Shown here: piece after piece, positions 34,027 through 44,775 of the stretch | Numbering within the stretch: position 1 is the first letter of the stretch | How the letters are laid out: every line of letters starts with the position of its first letter | NCBI RefSeq assembly: GCF_042186555.1 | Contig: NC_133332.1 | Span: forward strand, 206,487,609 to 206,551,608 | Origin: Aquarana catesbeiana | Lineage: Eukaryota; Chordata; Amphibia; Anura; Ranidae | Reading direction: 5' to 3' | DNA: 64,000 bases | Translations under genes and position numbers: made by a program | The notes under the pieces: generated by a model | Seen by the model: the letters and a program-made list of their open reading frames with translations, nothing else | What the model was told of the DNA's origin: nothing | Database searches by the model: none

Positions 34027-35379
34027 TGTCACCCTCATTAATACTCTGCTCTCCAGTCCTCGTCGTCTCTTCTCTACTTTTAACTCTCTACTTTCTCCAC
34101 CACCATCTCCACCCAGTAACTCGCTCACTGCTCACGAGATTGCCAATTACTTCATGTAGTAAACAAGATTGATGCAATTTGTGGGGACATCTCCACTCCA
34201 CAGACATCTAACCCACTTAACATACCCTGTACTAATCCACTCTCAACACTCTCCTCTTTTGACCTTGCTATTACTGAAGAGGTTTCTTCCCATCTCCTCT
34301 AAAACACGCCCTGATCACCCCCATACTTAGAAAGCCCTCATTGGATCCCACCAGCCTGAACAACTTAAGACCCATCTCCTTGCTCCCATTTGTGTCAAAA
34401 CGTTTGGAATGTTTAGTCTAGAACTGTCTTAGCTTCTACCTCACTGACAACAACCTTCTTGACCCCTTACAGTCTGGCTTCCGCTTGCTACACTCCACTG
34501 GAACTGCCCTACTAAAACTCACTAATGACCTACTAACTGCTAAAACCAATGGCCACTACTCCATACACATACTACCCGACCTCTCTGCAGCCTTTGATAC
34601 TGTTAATCATCCCCTCCTCAAAAAAAAAACTCTATTCTCTTGGCCTTCAAGACTCTGCTCTCTCCTGGCTCTCCTCCTACCTATCACAGCGCTGCTTCAG
34701 TGTGACCTATAACTCTGTTCCCTCCTCCCCACTTCCTCTTTCTGTAGGGGTACCTCAAGGTTCTGTCCTCGGTTTTCTTCTCCATTTACACCTCCTCCCT
34801 TGGTCTGTTAATAAACTCCCATGGCTTCCAGTACCACCTCTATGCTGACGACACACAAATCTATCTCTCTATTCCTCACCTCACTTCTTCAGTCTCCTCT
34901 CGCATTACTAACTGACATATCAACATGGATGTCACACCACTTCCTCAAACTAAATCTTTCTAAAACTGAGCTCATAATTTTTCCTCCAGCCGTGCCCCTC
35001 CCCCTGACGTCTCCATCAAGATCAATAATACAACCATCAGTCCCTCCCCTCATGCCAAGGTACTAGGTGTAATCCTAGACTCTGACCTGTCCTTTCAGCC
35101 CCAAATCCAATCACTGTCCAAATCGTCCAGACTTCACCTCCGAAACATCTCCAAAATACGCCCCTTTCTAACTGTCGAGACCACTAAGCAAGTTATTCAC
35201 TCCCTTGTTTTCTCTTGCCTTGACTATTGTAACTCCCTCCTCATTGGCCTACCTCACCACAAGCTATCCAATCTTCAGTCTATCATGAATGCCGTTGCCA
35301 GACTCATCCACCTTACTAACCACTCAGTGTCCGCCACTCCTCTCTGCCAATCCCTCCACTGGCTTGCCCAACAAATAAA
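34027..35379 (+). pseudogene. L2-type LINE, 3' half (RT), truncated at both ends
   Basis: Begins INTLLSSPRRLFSTFNSLLS, continues through NNLLDPLQSGF, ALLKLTNDLLTAKTNGHYS, LSAAFDTVNHPLL, SLGLQDSALSWLSSYLSQRC and VGVPQGSVLG to the catalytic box ADDTQIYLS near 34848. Later segments are THQHLKLNLSKTEL-type and the L2 C-terminal HSLVFSCLDYCNS and LHWL. It stops abruptly near 35379 instead of reaching a tail such as that at 7050. Several frameshifts. It may be the other half of the L2 at 26.7-28.1 kb. Confidence 0.85.
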
Positions 35380-35979
35380 ATAAAAACCGATTCAGATGAT
35401 GCCATTGCTGGCAACAACCGCCAATTTGGCATGCAAGTTGACATGTCAACTTGCATGCCAAATTGGCCCAAAGTGAGCGGGGGCTAAAAGCTTACTAAAT
35501 TGCAACAGTATTGTCAGGTGTATCACTACATTGTGATTTTTATAGGAATGAATAATGCTTTTAACATTGCTGTCACACAAAATAGGCTTTTGAAGTAGCA
35601 GGCTAGATTTATGTCTTAATATTTAAACTGACATTCCTATTCTCTGGAAATAAAGCTCTCCTGGGAACACCAAACTGCAGTCTAGGTTATCATAAATGTA
35701 ACAAAAACTTAAAAGTACACATAGTACAAACATGAACATATTGCTAATAAACATACTCCAAGTAGATCACCTGATGAGTAGATCTAATTTTCACTGTAGC
35801 ATTTGTTTTGTACACCAGACTGCCCTGCCAGATAGAATCCCCTGGGGCTGCTGATATCATAGTACACTAAGCGACCCTAATATGAGCCAAAAAAAGCAGC
35901 CAGTGTGTTCCATAGTTCCACCCGGCTCGCTTTCTGATAATAGCAATAATAATAGTTATGGTGTGTGAGGAACTATTTA
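35380..35979. other. Noncoding stretch with a 48 bp perfect palindrome at 35420-35467
   Basis: The palindrome has no spacer. Its left arm is GCCAATTTGGCATGCAAGTT followed by GACA, centred on ACATGT. The rest is AT-rich and featureless to me. Confidence 0.8.
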
Positions 35980-37621
35980 CAGTCAGGTCCATAAATATTG
36001 GGACATCGACACAATTCTAATCTTTTTGGCTCTATACACCACCACAATGGATTTGAAATGAAATGAACAAAATGTGCTTTAACTGCAGACTTTCAGCTTT
36101 AATTTGAGGGTATTTACATCCAAATCAGGTGAACGGTGTAGGAATTACAACAGTTTGTATATGTGCCTCCCACTTTTTAAGGGACCACAAGTAATGGGAC
36201 AGATTAACAATCGTCTATCAAACTTTCACTTTTTAATACTTGGTTGCAAATCCTTTGCAGTCAATTACAGCCTGAAGTCTGGAACGCATAGACATCACCA
36301 GACGCTGGGTTTCATCCCTGGTGATGCTCTGCCAGGCCTCTACTGCAATTGTCTTCAGTTCCTTCTTGTTCTTGGGGCATTTTCCCTTCAGTTTTGTCTT
36401 AAGCAAGTGAAATACATGCTCAATCGGATTCAGGTCAGGTGATTGACTTGGCCATTGCATAACACTTCTTTCCCTTAAAAAACTCTGGTTGCTTTCACAG
36501 TATGCTTCGGGTCATTGTCCATCTGCATTGTGAAGCGCCGTCCAAAGAGTTCTGAAGCATTTTGCTGAATATGAGCAAATAATATTGCCCAAAACACTTC
36601 AGAATTCATCCTGCTGCTTTTGACAGCAGCCACATCAGCAATAAATACAAGAGAACCAGTTCCATTGGCAGCCATACATGCCCACGCCATGACACTACCA
36701 TCACCATGCTTCACTGATGAGTTGGTATGCTTTGGATCATGAGCAGTTCCTTTCCTTCTCCATACTCTTCTCTTCCCATCACTCTGGTACAAGTTGATCT
36801 TGGTCTCATTTGTCCATAGGATGTTGTTCCAGAACTGTTGAAGGCTTTTTTAGATGTTGTTTGGCAAACTCTAATCTGGCCTTCCTGTTTTTGAGGCTCA
36901 CCAATGGTTTACATCTTGTGGTGAATCCTCTGTATTCACTCTGGTGAAGTCTTCTCTTGATTGTTGACTTTGACACACACACACCTACCTCCTGGAGAGT
37001 GTTCTTGATCTGGCCAACTGTTGTGAAGGGTGTTTTTTTCACCAGGGAAAGAATTCTTCGGTCATCCACCACAGTTGTTTTCCATGGTCTTCCGGGTCTT
37101 TTGGTGTTGCTGAGCTCACCGGTGCATTCTTTCTTTCTTTTTAAGGATGTTCCAAACAGTTGATTTGGCCACACCTAATGTTTTTGCTATCTCTCTGATG
37201 GGTTTGTTTTGTTTTTTCAGCCTAATGATGGCTTGCTTCACTGATAGTGACAGCTCTTTGGATCTCATAATGAGAGTTGACAGCAACAGATTCCAAATAC
37301 AAAGAGCACACTTGAAATTAACTCTGGACCTTTTATCTACTCCTTGTAAATGGGATAATGAGGGAATAACACACACCTGGCCATGGAACAGCTTAGCAGC
37401 CAATTGTCCCATTACTTTTGGTCCCTTAAAAAGTGGGAGGCACATATACAAACTGTTGTAATTCCAACACCGTTCACCTGATTTGGCTGTAAATACCCTC
37501 ACATTAAAGCTGAAATTCTGCAGTTAAAGCACATCTTGTTTGTTTCATTTCAAATCCATTGTGGTGTATAGAGCCAAAAAGATTAGAATTGTGTCGATGT
37601 CCCAATATTTATGGACCCGAC
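35980..37621. mobile_element. Tc1-type transposon with about 220 bp inverted terminal repeats
   Basis: The left TIR starts CAGTCAGGTCCATAAATATT at 35980 after TA (35978-35979). The right TIR ends near 37621. The two match over roughly 35980-36205 and 37400-37621, with inner and outer conserved blocks like the IR/DR layout of fish and frog Tc1 elements. It encloses a transposase pseudogene on -. Confidence 0.9.
36233..37270 (-). pseudogene. Tc1 transposase pseudogene
   Basis: On - the order is an N-terminal HTH region (MRSKELSLSVKQAIIRLKKQ, then GVAKSTVWNILKK), a second HTH with GRPWKTT, then the DDE core. The usual first catalytic Asp position reads Asn (LWTNETK near 36820). The second is present (MDNDPKHT). 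The third position Glu is present (SPDLNPIE near 36440). Frameshifts occur near 37130 (GAAA-repeat tract), 36800 and 36470, splitting the gene into four frames. Terminal FATKY stop is at 36233. Confidence 0.88.
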
Positions 37622-37814
37622 TATCTCTAAAAAAAAGTTTTAGCCACCATTGTGCCTGCAAGAAAAACAGAGGCGTGTGTATGAAACACTTTGTTTCTCT
37701 AAATTTTGGCAAAAAAAAAAACTACTTATTGCCATATAACGAAGCAATGGCTCCACTGTCATGCAAATATGTTAAATGCTGCAAACAGCTACACTGACAC
37801 ACCTGATGGTTTTT

Positions 37815-38765
37815 AAAGTGATATTAAAAGTTGTTGTATTTTTTTTATATATATAACAAACATGTCATACTTGCCTGCTCTGTGCAATGGTTTTGCACAG
37901 AGCAGCCCTGATCCTCTTCTTTTTGTGTCCCCCACCTGCGCTCCTGGCTACTCCCCCTTGACCAGTGCTCCTAATAGCAAGCCACGTGCTATGGGGCATT
38001 TGTGCATGCTAGCTCCTGAGCCCCGCTTGGTGCATGGCTCAGCCCCATCCCCCACTCTCTCCCCATTGGCTGTGATTGACAGCAGTGGGAGCTAATGGCT
38101 CCCACTGCTGTGTCTCAGCCAATGAGGAGAGCAAGACCCAGGACAGCTGAGGCTCTCGTGCACATCCTTGGATTGAGAAGGGACTCAGGTGAGTATTAGG
38201 GGGGTTGTGGGAGGAGCAGGACACAGGTTTTTTTTTTACCTTCATGCATAGAATGCATGCAGAAGGTAAAATTGTAAGGGCTTACCTAGGCTGGAGTCCA
38301 TGGCGCAGAGATGTACGCTCACCCTTGCAAATACACACAGCCCACGGTAACAAACAGATAAGCTACCTGGTCTGGTCTGAAGCCGGGGTCAGTCTTGGAA
38401 CACTGGAACACTGCAAAAGAAGACAGGAACACTTGGCAAACATGAGAAAATGAACTGACCAAGCCCTCAGAGTGAGACAGGGTTTTATACCCAGCTAATT
38501 AGGTAACCTGCCTTAGCTGATCCAGGAGTGACAGGTACAGAGTATCACCCACAGTACTTCATGCTAAATTAGGTATGGCTGGAAAGCAGGCTGAATAGAA
38601 CTGAGGTGTGGCTCAGAGGCAAAGAATCAGGAGAAAAAAGAGCAAGAATAGAAAGTCACAAGTTCAATACCACCCAGGGCCACCTGGGGCGCGACATCTG
38701 CACGGCAGGGACCGTGACAAAAATACCTTCAACCTTTACAAACACTCTAACTTTTTAAACCTCCA
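37815..38765 (+). repeat. Frog MITE/SINE-like repeat, interrupted by a solo LTR
   Basis: Starts near TTTTAAAGTGATATTAAAAG and ends, after the LTR, in a run matching it inverted (AACCTTTACAAACACTCTAA near 38733-38752). A hairpin (ACCTTCATGCATAGAATGCATGCAG, written here as positions 38238-38262) lies next to the LTR insertion point. No gene in 37622-38272. Confidence 0.55.
38273..38719 (-). mobile_element. Solo LTR (gypsy-like), TSD AAAAT
   Basis: 447 bp beginning TG and ending CA, with exact AAAAT on both sides (38268-38272, 38720-38724). On - it starts TGTCACGGTCCCTGCC and ends CCTTACA. A TATA box on - (TATAAAA at 38489-38483, in GGGTATAAAACCC) gives the transcriptional direction. It reflects recombination between the LTRs of a lost element. 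Confidence 0.88.
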
Positions 38766-39105
38766 GGGCAGGGACATCTGGAACAGATAATAACAGGAAG
38801 TGTGACCTGCAGGCAACATAGCTTGTCAATTATTGTGTCTGATTGTCAAAAAAAGCCTTCTCTGTGTACCCCTTTGATCCTGGTTTCATTTGTTTACCAA
38901 GAGTTTGACACCCCTGACATCGGCACTAAGCCACTACTCTATCCCATAAAAGGGATCTTTTTGGCAACAGAAGATTGTAGAGGTAGATGAGGAGCGCTGC
39001 TCGTGAATATAAAAGTCCTGGAAATTCCAGCCAGTTGGAGAACAATGGCCACTTTGTTGGCATATCACATAAAACATATCCAACACCTTTCACCAGGGCT
39101 TTGTA
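38720..39105. other. Noncoding, with half of an inverted duplication
   Basis: 38977-39050 is an inverted copy of 39515-39592 (TTCTCCAACTGGCTGGA core). GAGTTTGACACCCCTG at 38901-38916 is a hAT-like end without a partner. Nothing else supportable. Confidence 0.55.
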
Positions 39106-39363
39106 AAGCTCGGTATACACTAGAAGAATTTTGAACTAAAATTCTTACAAAAATTTTTAGGAAATATACAAAAGTAGTTCAAGATCCATTCGAATTTGGA
39201 ATAAATGGACTTTATCAAATGAAAACCACATAGCAATTCTCACATTCCACTGCGGTCATCAACAAAGATTGATTTGACCCCATAACAAAAGAAAAGGAAA
39301 CTTTTTACAACATTCTTACAATGAAAAATGTTGAACAAAATTCTGCCAGGGTATACCCAGCTT
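39106..39363. mobile_element. 258 bp MITE, TSD TA
   Basis: Left end AAGCTCGGTATACACTAGAA, right end reverse complemented AAGCTGGGTATACCCTGGCA, with TA at 39104-39105 and 39364-39365. Both TIRs continue into GAATTTTG. Consistent with a mariner-like MITE. Confidence 0.7.
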
Positions 39364-40292
39364 TAGTCTTACATCTGTTGGTCATGGGGACTGCAGTCTG
39401 TGTCTTAATATGATATCAGTATTCCAGAGTGACCGTTGAGCCTGAAATGGAAAACTTTTTGGGGACCAAATCCCACAACTCATTAGCTAAGTATTATATC
39501 ATACACCAATAAGTAATCATTGTTCTCCAACTGGCTGGAGTTTCAAAGACTTTCTATTTATGCACAGCCCTGCTCAACTTCTTCCACAATCTGCATGCAC
39601 TTGAATGGACTCGCTCCACAAAGATCCTCCACGAGTCAACTTGCCATAGACCTACCGACCACCACCAATTCTACCACTACATGTACATTACAAAATGTCA
39701 GTACAACAGAGGCACTCTCACTGTGGGTTGATAGGCTGGTTGGGATTAGCTCCAAAGCTCTTAGTAGGGAAGTAAAAAACAGTTTTAGAGAAGTTCACAG
39801 AGACAGTTTTTCTGGCTTACTTAGATAAACTTTTCTGCTTTTAGGCAGGACTTTTAATTTTAAAAGTTTAACGCAGCTGACAGGTTCACTTTAAGGATCT
39901 GTCATTCTAGAGGTTAGAGGCAAAGACTTAAAAAGTCCAACCAGTTATATACAGAGCTTCCCCAACACACGAACCTGAGCAAACTTCAAAAGGCTGCTTT
40001 CACAGCACGATGCTGTCAAAGGAGAGAGATGAAAGACCTGTTTATGCTGTTGAATTTGTAATTTTAATAAACAGAGATGGTGGGGAATTTCCTATAATTA
40101 ATGAAGCTTTCTCAGAGTAAAGCTCTTTGAAGACAGACATCGTTCCTCGACAGCGGTACTGAACCAGAGATGACCCTTTGGGCTTTGATACTCGGGGGCT
40201 CTCCAGCGGGAGACGATAAAGGCAAAAACATTTTAACTTTGCTCTTGTTTGAAGTGTTTCAACAAAATTTTTTAAAAGATGAATTCTTCTAA
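39364..40292. other. Noncoding stretch
   Basis: Contains the second half of the inverted duplication (39515-39592). An open frame at 39520-39828 has no domain I recognise. Rest AT-rich. Confidence 0.45.
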
Positions 40293-41220
40293 GCAGGTTT
40301 TTTTCTCAGAGAATAGGTGCAGGAACTCGACCACACCCCCCACTTTCCACCAGACTAAGTACAGCCAAAGAGCACTAAGAGTGGGAGGGCCTTTAATGGG
40401 CATTGAATACCAGGAGTGTGTTGCCCAGAGTGCAGAGTTCAGGAGTGCGCTACATACAGGCTGCAGAGTTTAGGAGTGCACATAGTGCAGAGTTCAGGAG
40501 TGTGTTGTGTACAAACTGCAGTGTTCAGGAGTGTGCTACATACAGAATGCAGGGTTCAGGAGTGTGCAGCATACAGAGGGCAGAGTTAAGGAGTGCACTG
40601 TATACAGGAGTGCAGGGTTAAGGTGCATGCTATTTACAGAAGGCAGAGTTCAGGACAGCATATCTCACTGGCCATTTTAAACCAAAAATGACCCTCCTTC
40701 TCCTAAACTCAAATCCCCCCATCAAGCACAAGCACCCCATCCCCCATCCCAGTAAAACTCTTCTTCCCCTGCCAGCACCCCCCCCCCCCCCAATCCCCCT
40801 AGCTGAACAAATGCCAAATCCTTTTATTTCTCCTCCCCCTCAGATCTCCCCTCCCAACACAGACTTCAAATACAGCGTGCTTCATGCAGGGTGAGAGATG
40901 CTCTTCCTCCCAGGCTCCCCCTTATGGTCTCTCATCAGACACACCAGAGCCAATGGGGAGAGATACTACGGGTCCTGGCAATCGCAGTGGGGTGATTCCT
41001 AGCACTAGGGATGCCATTGGCACCTCCTCTGTACATTAAACCAGCTGTACCTGTGGAGGGCTCATGCAGCCACCACTGAACCCTCCACAGGTGCAGCTGT
41101 CCAAAGAGTTGTGCTGTCACTTCTAAATACAGAAGTTTCTGCAGCTTCTGTATTTAGAAGTGACAGAAGTGAGCAGAAAGCACGGGGCTAGTGCCAGAAG
41201 TGGTGGAACTCCGTTCAGCC
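40293..41220. mobile_element. hAT-like non-autonomous element, same family as 52072-52551
   Basis: The left end (GCAGGTTTTTTTCTCAGAGA and AATAGGTGCAGGAACTC) matches the reverse complement of the right end of 52072-52551. The right side (GTGGTGGAACTCCGTTCAG) resembles that element's other end. The boundary on the right is approximate and no TSD was resolved. The interior carries a minisatellite and an inverted pair around 41030-41100 (CAGCTGTACCTGTGGAGGG and complement). Confidence 0.6.
40425..40670. repeat. About 31 bp minisatellite
   Basis: Units are built on CATACAGAATGCAGGGTTCA and GGAGTGTG. The same motif opens the array at 47845. Confidence 0.8.
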
Positions 41221-41224
41221 AAGT

Positions 41225-41595
41225 TTGTGTGAAATACACTTAAATCCAACTCTAAACGCCCTTCTATCTAACCCCCAACTCTAAACCTCATTCTAATCTC
41301 ATACCTAACACTCAATCTAATCTCTTAACCTTATTCTCAACACTCATTCTGATCACCTAACCCTAACCTTGTGCTAACCCCTAAACTTAACACTAAATAT
41401 ATATTCCTAACCCTAAATTCAGCACTCATTCCTACCCCTCAAACTACCTCTTAAACTGCATCCTAACACCTAAAGCTAGCATGTAATTTTATCTCCTTAC
41501 CCTAAACTCAACACTCAGTCTAATTCCCTAACACTAAGCCTCATTCTAACCTCAAACCTAACACTCAATATAATCTTGTAAACCCTAGTCTAATT
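41225..41595. repeat. Degenerate telomere-like array (CTAACCCTAACACTCAATCTAAT-like)
   Basis: Loose tandem units of about 23-30 bp rich in CCTAAC, ACCCTAA and ACACTCATTCTAAT. Some units contain CCTAACCCTAACC, close to the vertebrate telomere repeat, but phase is not kept. Confidence 0.65.
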
Positions 41596-41600
41596 CCCCA

Positions 41601-41828
41601 AGGCTCCGTTCACATCTAGGCATCTCCGTTCCAGAACTTCTTTGGGCGACAGGCGTACCGCGATTCTGCTTGCGCAATTTTATCGCAATTTGTCGGGCAA
41701 CAATCGCAGCAAAATTGCACAGCGATCGGGATGCCATTGGGATCACAAGAGTGTCCCGCGATTTGCCATGGTTCGGGATTGTGACGATTCTGCTCGTGAT
41801 CTGGGACACCTAGATGTGAACGGAGCCT
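41601..41828. mobile_element. 228 bp MITE with perfect 20 bp TIRs
   Basis: Both ends are AGGCTCCGTTCACATCTAGG in inverted orientation. Interior rich in CGATTCTG and GCGATCGGGATG. No clear duplication. Confidence 0.78.
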
Positions 41829-42180
41829 AAAGTCTCGTACACACAATATGATTTTCCGCAGACAAAGCCTTGGACTTTAGGGAATTGGCCCAAAACTTGT
41901 CTTGCATACAAACAATACAAAATTGTCAACCAACAAACACAAACGTAGTGACGTACTAGCCATACTACGAGGCGATAAAGAGGAAGTTCAATTGTCATGC
42001 ACCACCCTTTGGGCTCCTTCTGCTAATTTCGTGTTAGTAGAAGTTTGGTGAGTGTTGATTCGTGCTTTTCATTTTGCGCTTTTCATTTCATGCTTTCCTA
42101 TTTGTTTCTTAACGGCCGTTTGTTAACCAGGCATGTTGCAGAATCGGAGGAGATAACGTGTTATTTATTATTTGCCTTGG
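41829..42180 (+). mobile_element. Harbinger 5' terminal fragment
   Basis: Starts near TCTCGTACACACAATATGAT. It then shares ordered blocks, inverted, with 4480-4841 (ACCACCCTTTGGGCTCCTTC, GCTAATTTCGTGTTAGTA, AAGTTTGGTGAGTG). It is therefore a relative of the element at 1-4841, without its genes. Confidence 0.7.
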
Positions 42181-42189
42181 AGTTATTGC

Positions 42190-43160
42190 TTTGACCCAAG
42201 TCCAGTCCAGGAACGGTAGGAGGAGGGTGACCCCACCCCCCCTCTGACGCCACGGGGAAGTCCCCATTTCGTCAAAGGGGCAGGGTCAATCGTTTACGTC
42301 ACCGGGTTGCCTCGCCCTCAGCTTTATAACAGCTGTCATCAATGGTAAGCGTCACTCGGTGGGAGCCTCTAAAGGAGGCGGAGGTGTTGCTTTTTTTTTT
42401 TTTTTTTCGGCTTGGCGGCGTGATAGAAGATGAATGGATATCGCTGGACATTTTTATTTTTTTATCTTTTAATAAAGGACTTGTCCCAAGCTGTCTCTTG
42501 TCTTTTTTACCATTTTTGACACTTTTTTTGTGAAATGGTAAAGGTACAATGTACCCCGTTACCAATTCACATAGGATGGGAGGCCGGGATCTGAGGGTCC
42601 CCTTGTTAAAGGGGGCTTCCAGATTCTGATAAGCCCCCCCACCCACATACCACCTCAACCTCCTGGCAAGGGTTGTGGAAATGAGGCTCTTGTCCCCATC
42701 AACATGGGGACAAGGTGCTTTGGGGTCAGACCCCAAAGCACCCTCCCCATGTTGAGGGCATGTGGCCTGGTACATTTCAGGAGGGGGGGCACTCTCTTGT
42801 CCCCCCTCTTTTCCTGCGGCCTGACAGGTTGCCTGCTTGGATAAGGGTCTGGTATGGATTTTTATGGGGCCCATATGCCATTTTTTAAAAATTTTGGAGC
42901 AGGGTTCCCCTTAAAATCCACACCTGACCTGAAGGGACTGCTATGGATTTTTGGGGGACCCCTATGGCATTTTTTTTTTAAAATTGGCGCAGGGTTCCCC
43001 TTAATTTCCATACCAGACATAAAGGGCCTGGTATGGATTTTGGGGGGACCCCCACGCAATTTTCTTTTACATTTTTGGTTCGGGGTTCCCCTTAATATTC
43101 ATACTGGACCCAAAGGGCCTGGTAATGGACTGGGGGGGGACCCCATGCCATTTTTTTCAA
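42190..43160 (+). repeat. GC-rich frog repeat block with tandem hairpin units
   Basis: Related to the interior of 13076-14795: shared AATTCACATAGGATGGGAGG-type sequence, AACATGGGGACAAGGTGCTT and CTGGTATGGATTTT. From about 42842 to 43150 about four units of 80-95 bp repeat the pattern CTGGTATGGATTTT-GGGGACCCC-GGGGTTCCCCTTAA. Charged frames across 42299-42874 on - are not convincing genes. AATAAA near 42470. Confidence 0.65.
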
Positions 43161-43299
43161 TGAGTTTTACCTATATTGCCGAGACCCGACAATTCATTAC
43201 AGCCGTGATCAGTTTTAAATGACTATTTTTCCTTTAGAAATGTAATTTTGCTGCGGTACTGTTCTAAACACAGGAAAACTGTGCCACTTTAAAAGGCAT

Positions 43300-43605
43300 A
43301 ATATAGACACCCCCTAGGCACGATATTTAAATGAATATTTAATTTTTATTGTATCACTTCAAATCACTGCTCCTGAACTGTCCGTTTCTAAAACTTTTTT
43401 TTGCATTGATACATGTCCCCTGGGACAGAACCCAGGTCCCCAAACACTTTTTATGACAATAACTTGCATATAAGCCTTTAAAATTAGCACTTTTGATTTG
43501 TCATGTTCGTGTCCCATAGACGTTAACGGTGTTCGTGTGTTCTGCCAAATTTTTTTGCCTGTTTAGATGTTCTGGTGCGAACCGAACCGGGGTGGGGGGT
43601 TCGGT
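43300..43605 (+). repeat. Dispersed frog repeat, copy B
   Basis: Matches 4855-5165 over most of its length (CCCCTAGGCACGATATTTAA, AATAACTTGCATATAAGCCT, GTTCTGGTGCGAACCG). It ends near the left TIR of the Tc1 at 43619. Confidence 0.7.
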
Positions 43606-43618
43606 TCATCCATATTTA

Positions 43619-44775
43619 CAGTGCATCTGGAAAGTATTCACAGCGCTTCACTTTTTTCCACATTTTGTTATGTTACAGCCTAATTGCAAAATTGATTAAA
43701 TTCATTATTTTCCACAAAATTCTACAAACAATACCCCATTATGACAATGCAAAAGAAGTTTGTTTGAAACCGTTGCAAATTTAATAAAAATAAAAAATGA
43801 AAAAAAAAATCACATGTACATACAGTAAGTATTCACAGCCTTTGCCATGACACTCAAAATTGAGCTCAGGTGCATCCTGTATCCACTGATCATCCTTGAG
43901 ATGTTTCTGCAACTTGATTGGAGTCCACCTGTGGTAAATTCAGTTGATTGGACATGATTTGGAAAGGCACACACATGTCTATATAAGGTCCCACAGTTAA
44001 CAGTGCATGCCAAAGCACAAACCAAGCCATGAAGTCCAAGGAACTATCTGTAGACTTCTGAGACAGGATTGTATCGAGCCACAGATCTGGGGAAGCATAC
44101 CGAAAAATTTCTGCAGCATTTGAGCACAGTGGCCTCCATCATTAGTAAATGGAAGAAGTTTGGAACCACCAGGACTCTTCCTAGAGCGGGCCGCCTGGCC
44201 AAACTGAGCTATCAGGGGAAAAGGGCCTTAGTCAGGGAGGTGACCAAGAACCCGATGGTCACTCTGACAGAGCTCCAGCATTTCCCTGTGGTGAGAGAAG
44301 AACCTTCCAGAAAAACAACCATCTCTGCAGCACTCCACCAATCAGGCCTGTATGGTAGAGGTGCCAGACAGAAGCCACTCCTCAGAAAAAGGCACATGAC
44401 ATTCCGCTTGGAGTTTTCCAAAAGGCACCTGAAGGACTTTCAGACCATGAGAAACAAAAGTCTTTGGTCTCATGAAACAAAAATTGAACTCCTTGGCCTG
44501 AATGGCAAGCATCATGGCTAGAGGAAACCAGGCACCGCTCATCACCTGGCCAATACCATCCCTACAGTGAAGCATGGTGGTGGCAGCATCATGCTGTGGG
44601 GATGTTTTTCAGTGGCAGGAACTGGGAGAATAGTCAGAATCGAGGGAAAGATGAATGCAGCAATGTACAGAGACATCCTTGATGAAAAACTGCTCCAGAG
44701 CGCTCTGGACCTCAGACTGGGGCAAAGGTTCATCTTCCAACAGGACAACGACCCTAAGCACACAGCCAAGATATG
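43619..44775 (+). mobile_element. Tc1-type transposon, second family, right end lost
   Basis: Left terminus CAGTGCATCTGGAAAGTATT after TA (43617-43618), with a second similar block (AGTAAGTATTCACAGCC) near 43824, as in IR/DR Tc1 elements. The transposase follows on +. The sequence breaks off near 44775 within the gene and continues as Penelope-like DNA. Confidence 0.88.
44029..44775 (+). pseudogene. Tc1 transposase, C-terminally truncated
   Basis: Starts at ATG 44029 (MKSKELSVDF) with TGA ten codons in, then SGEAYRKISAAFEHS, IISKWKKFGTTRTLPRAGR (HTH and GRPR-like hook), and the catalytic region. The expected first Asp position reads His (LWSHETKIELLG). Stop TAG at 44519-44521, then KHGGGSIMLWGCFSVAGTG and QQDNDPKHTAKI with the second Asp. 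The third catalytic Glu lies beyond the break and is missing. Confidence 0.88.

Noticed and set aside
42299..42874. 191-codon charged frame on -
   Set aside because: Lies in a GC-rich repeat with lysine/serine low complexity; the related block at 13-14 kb does not preserve it convincingly.
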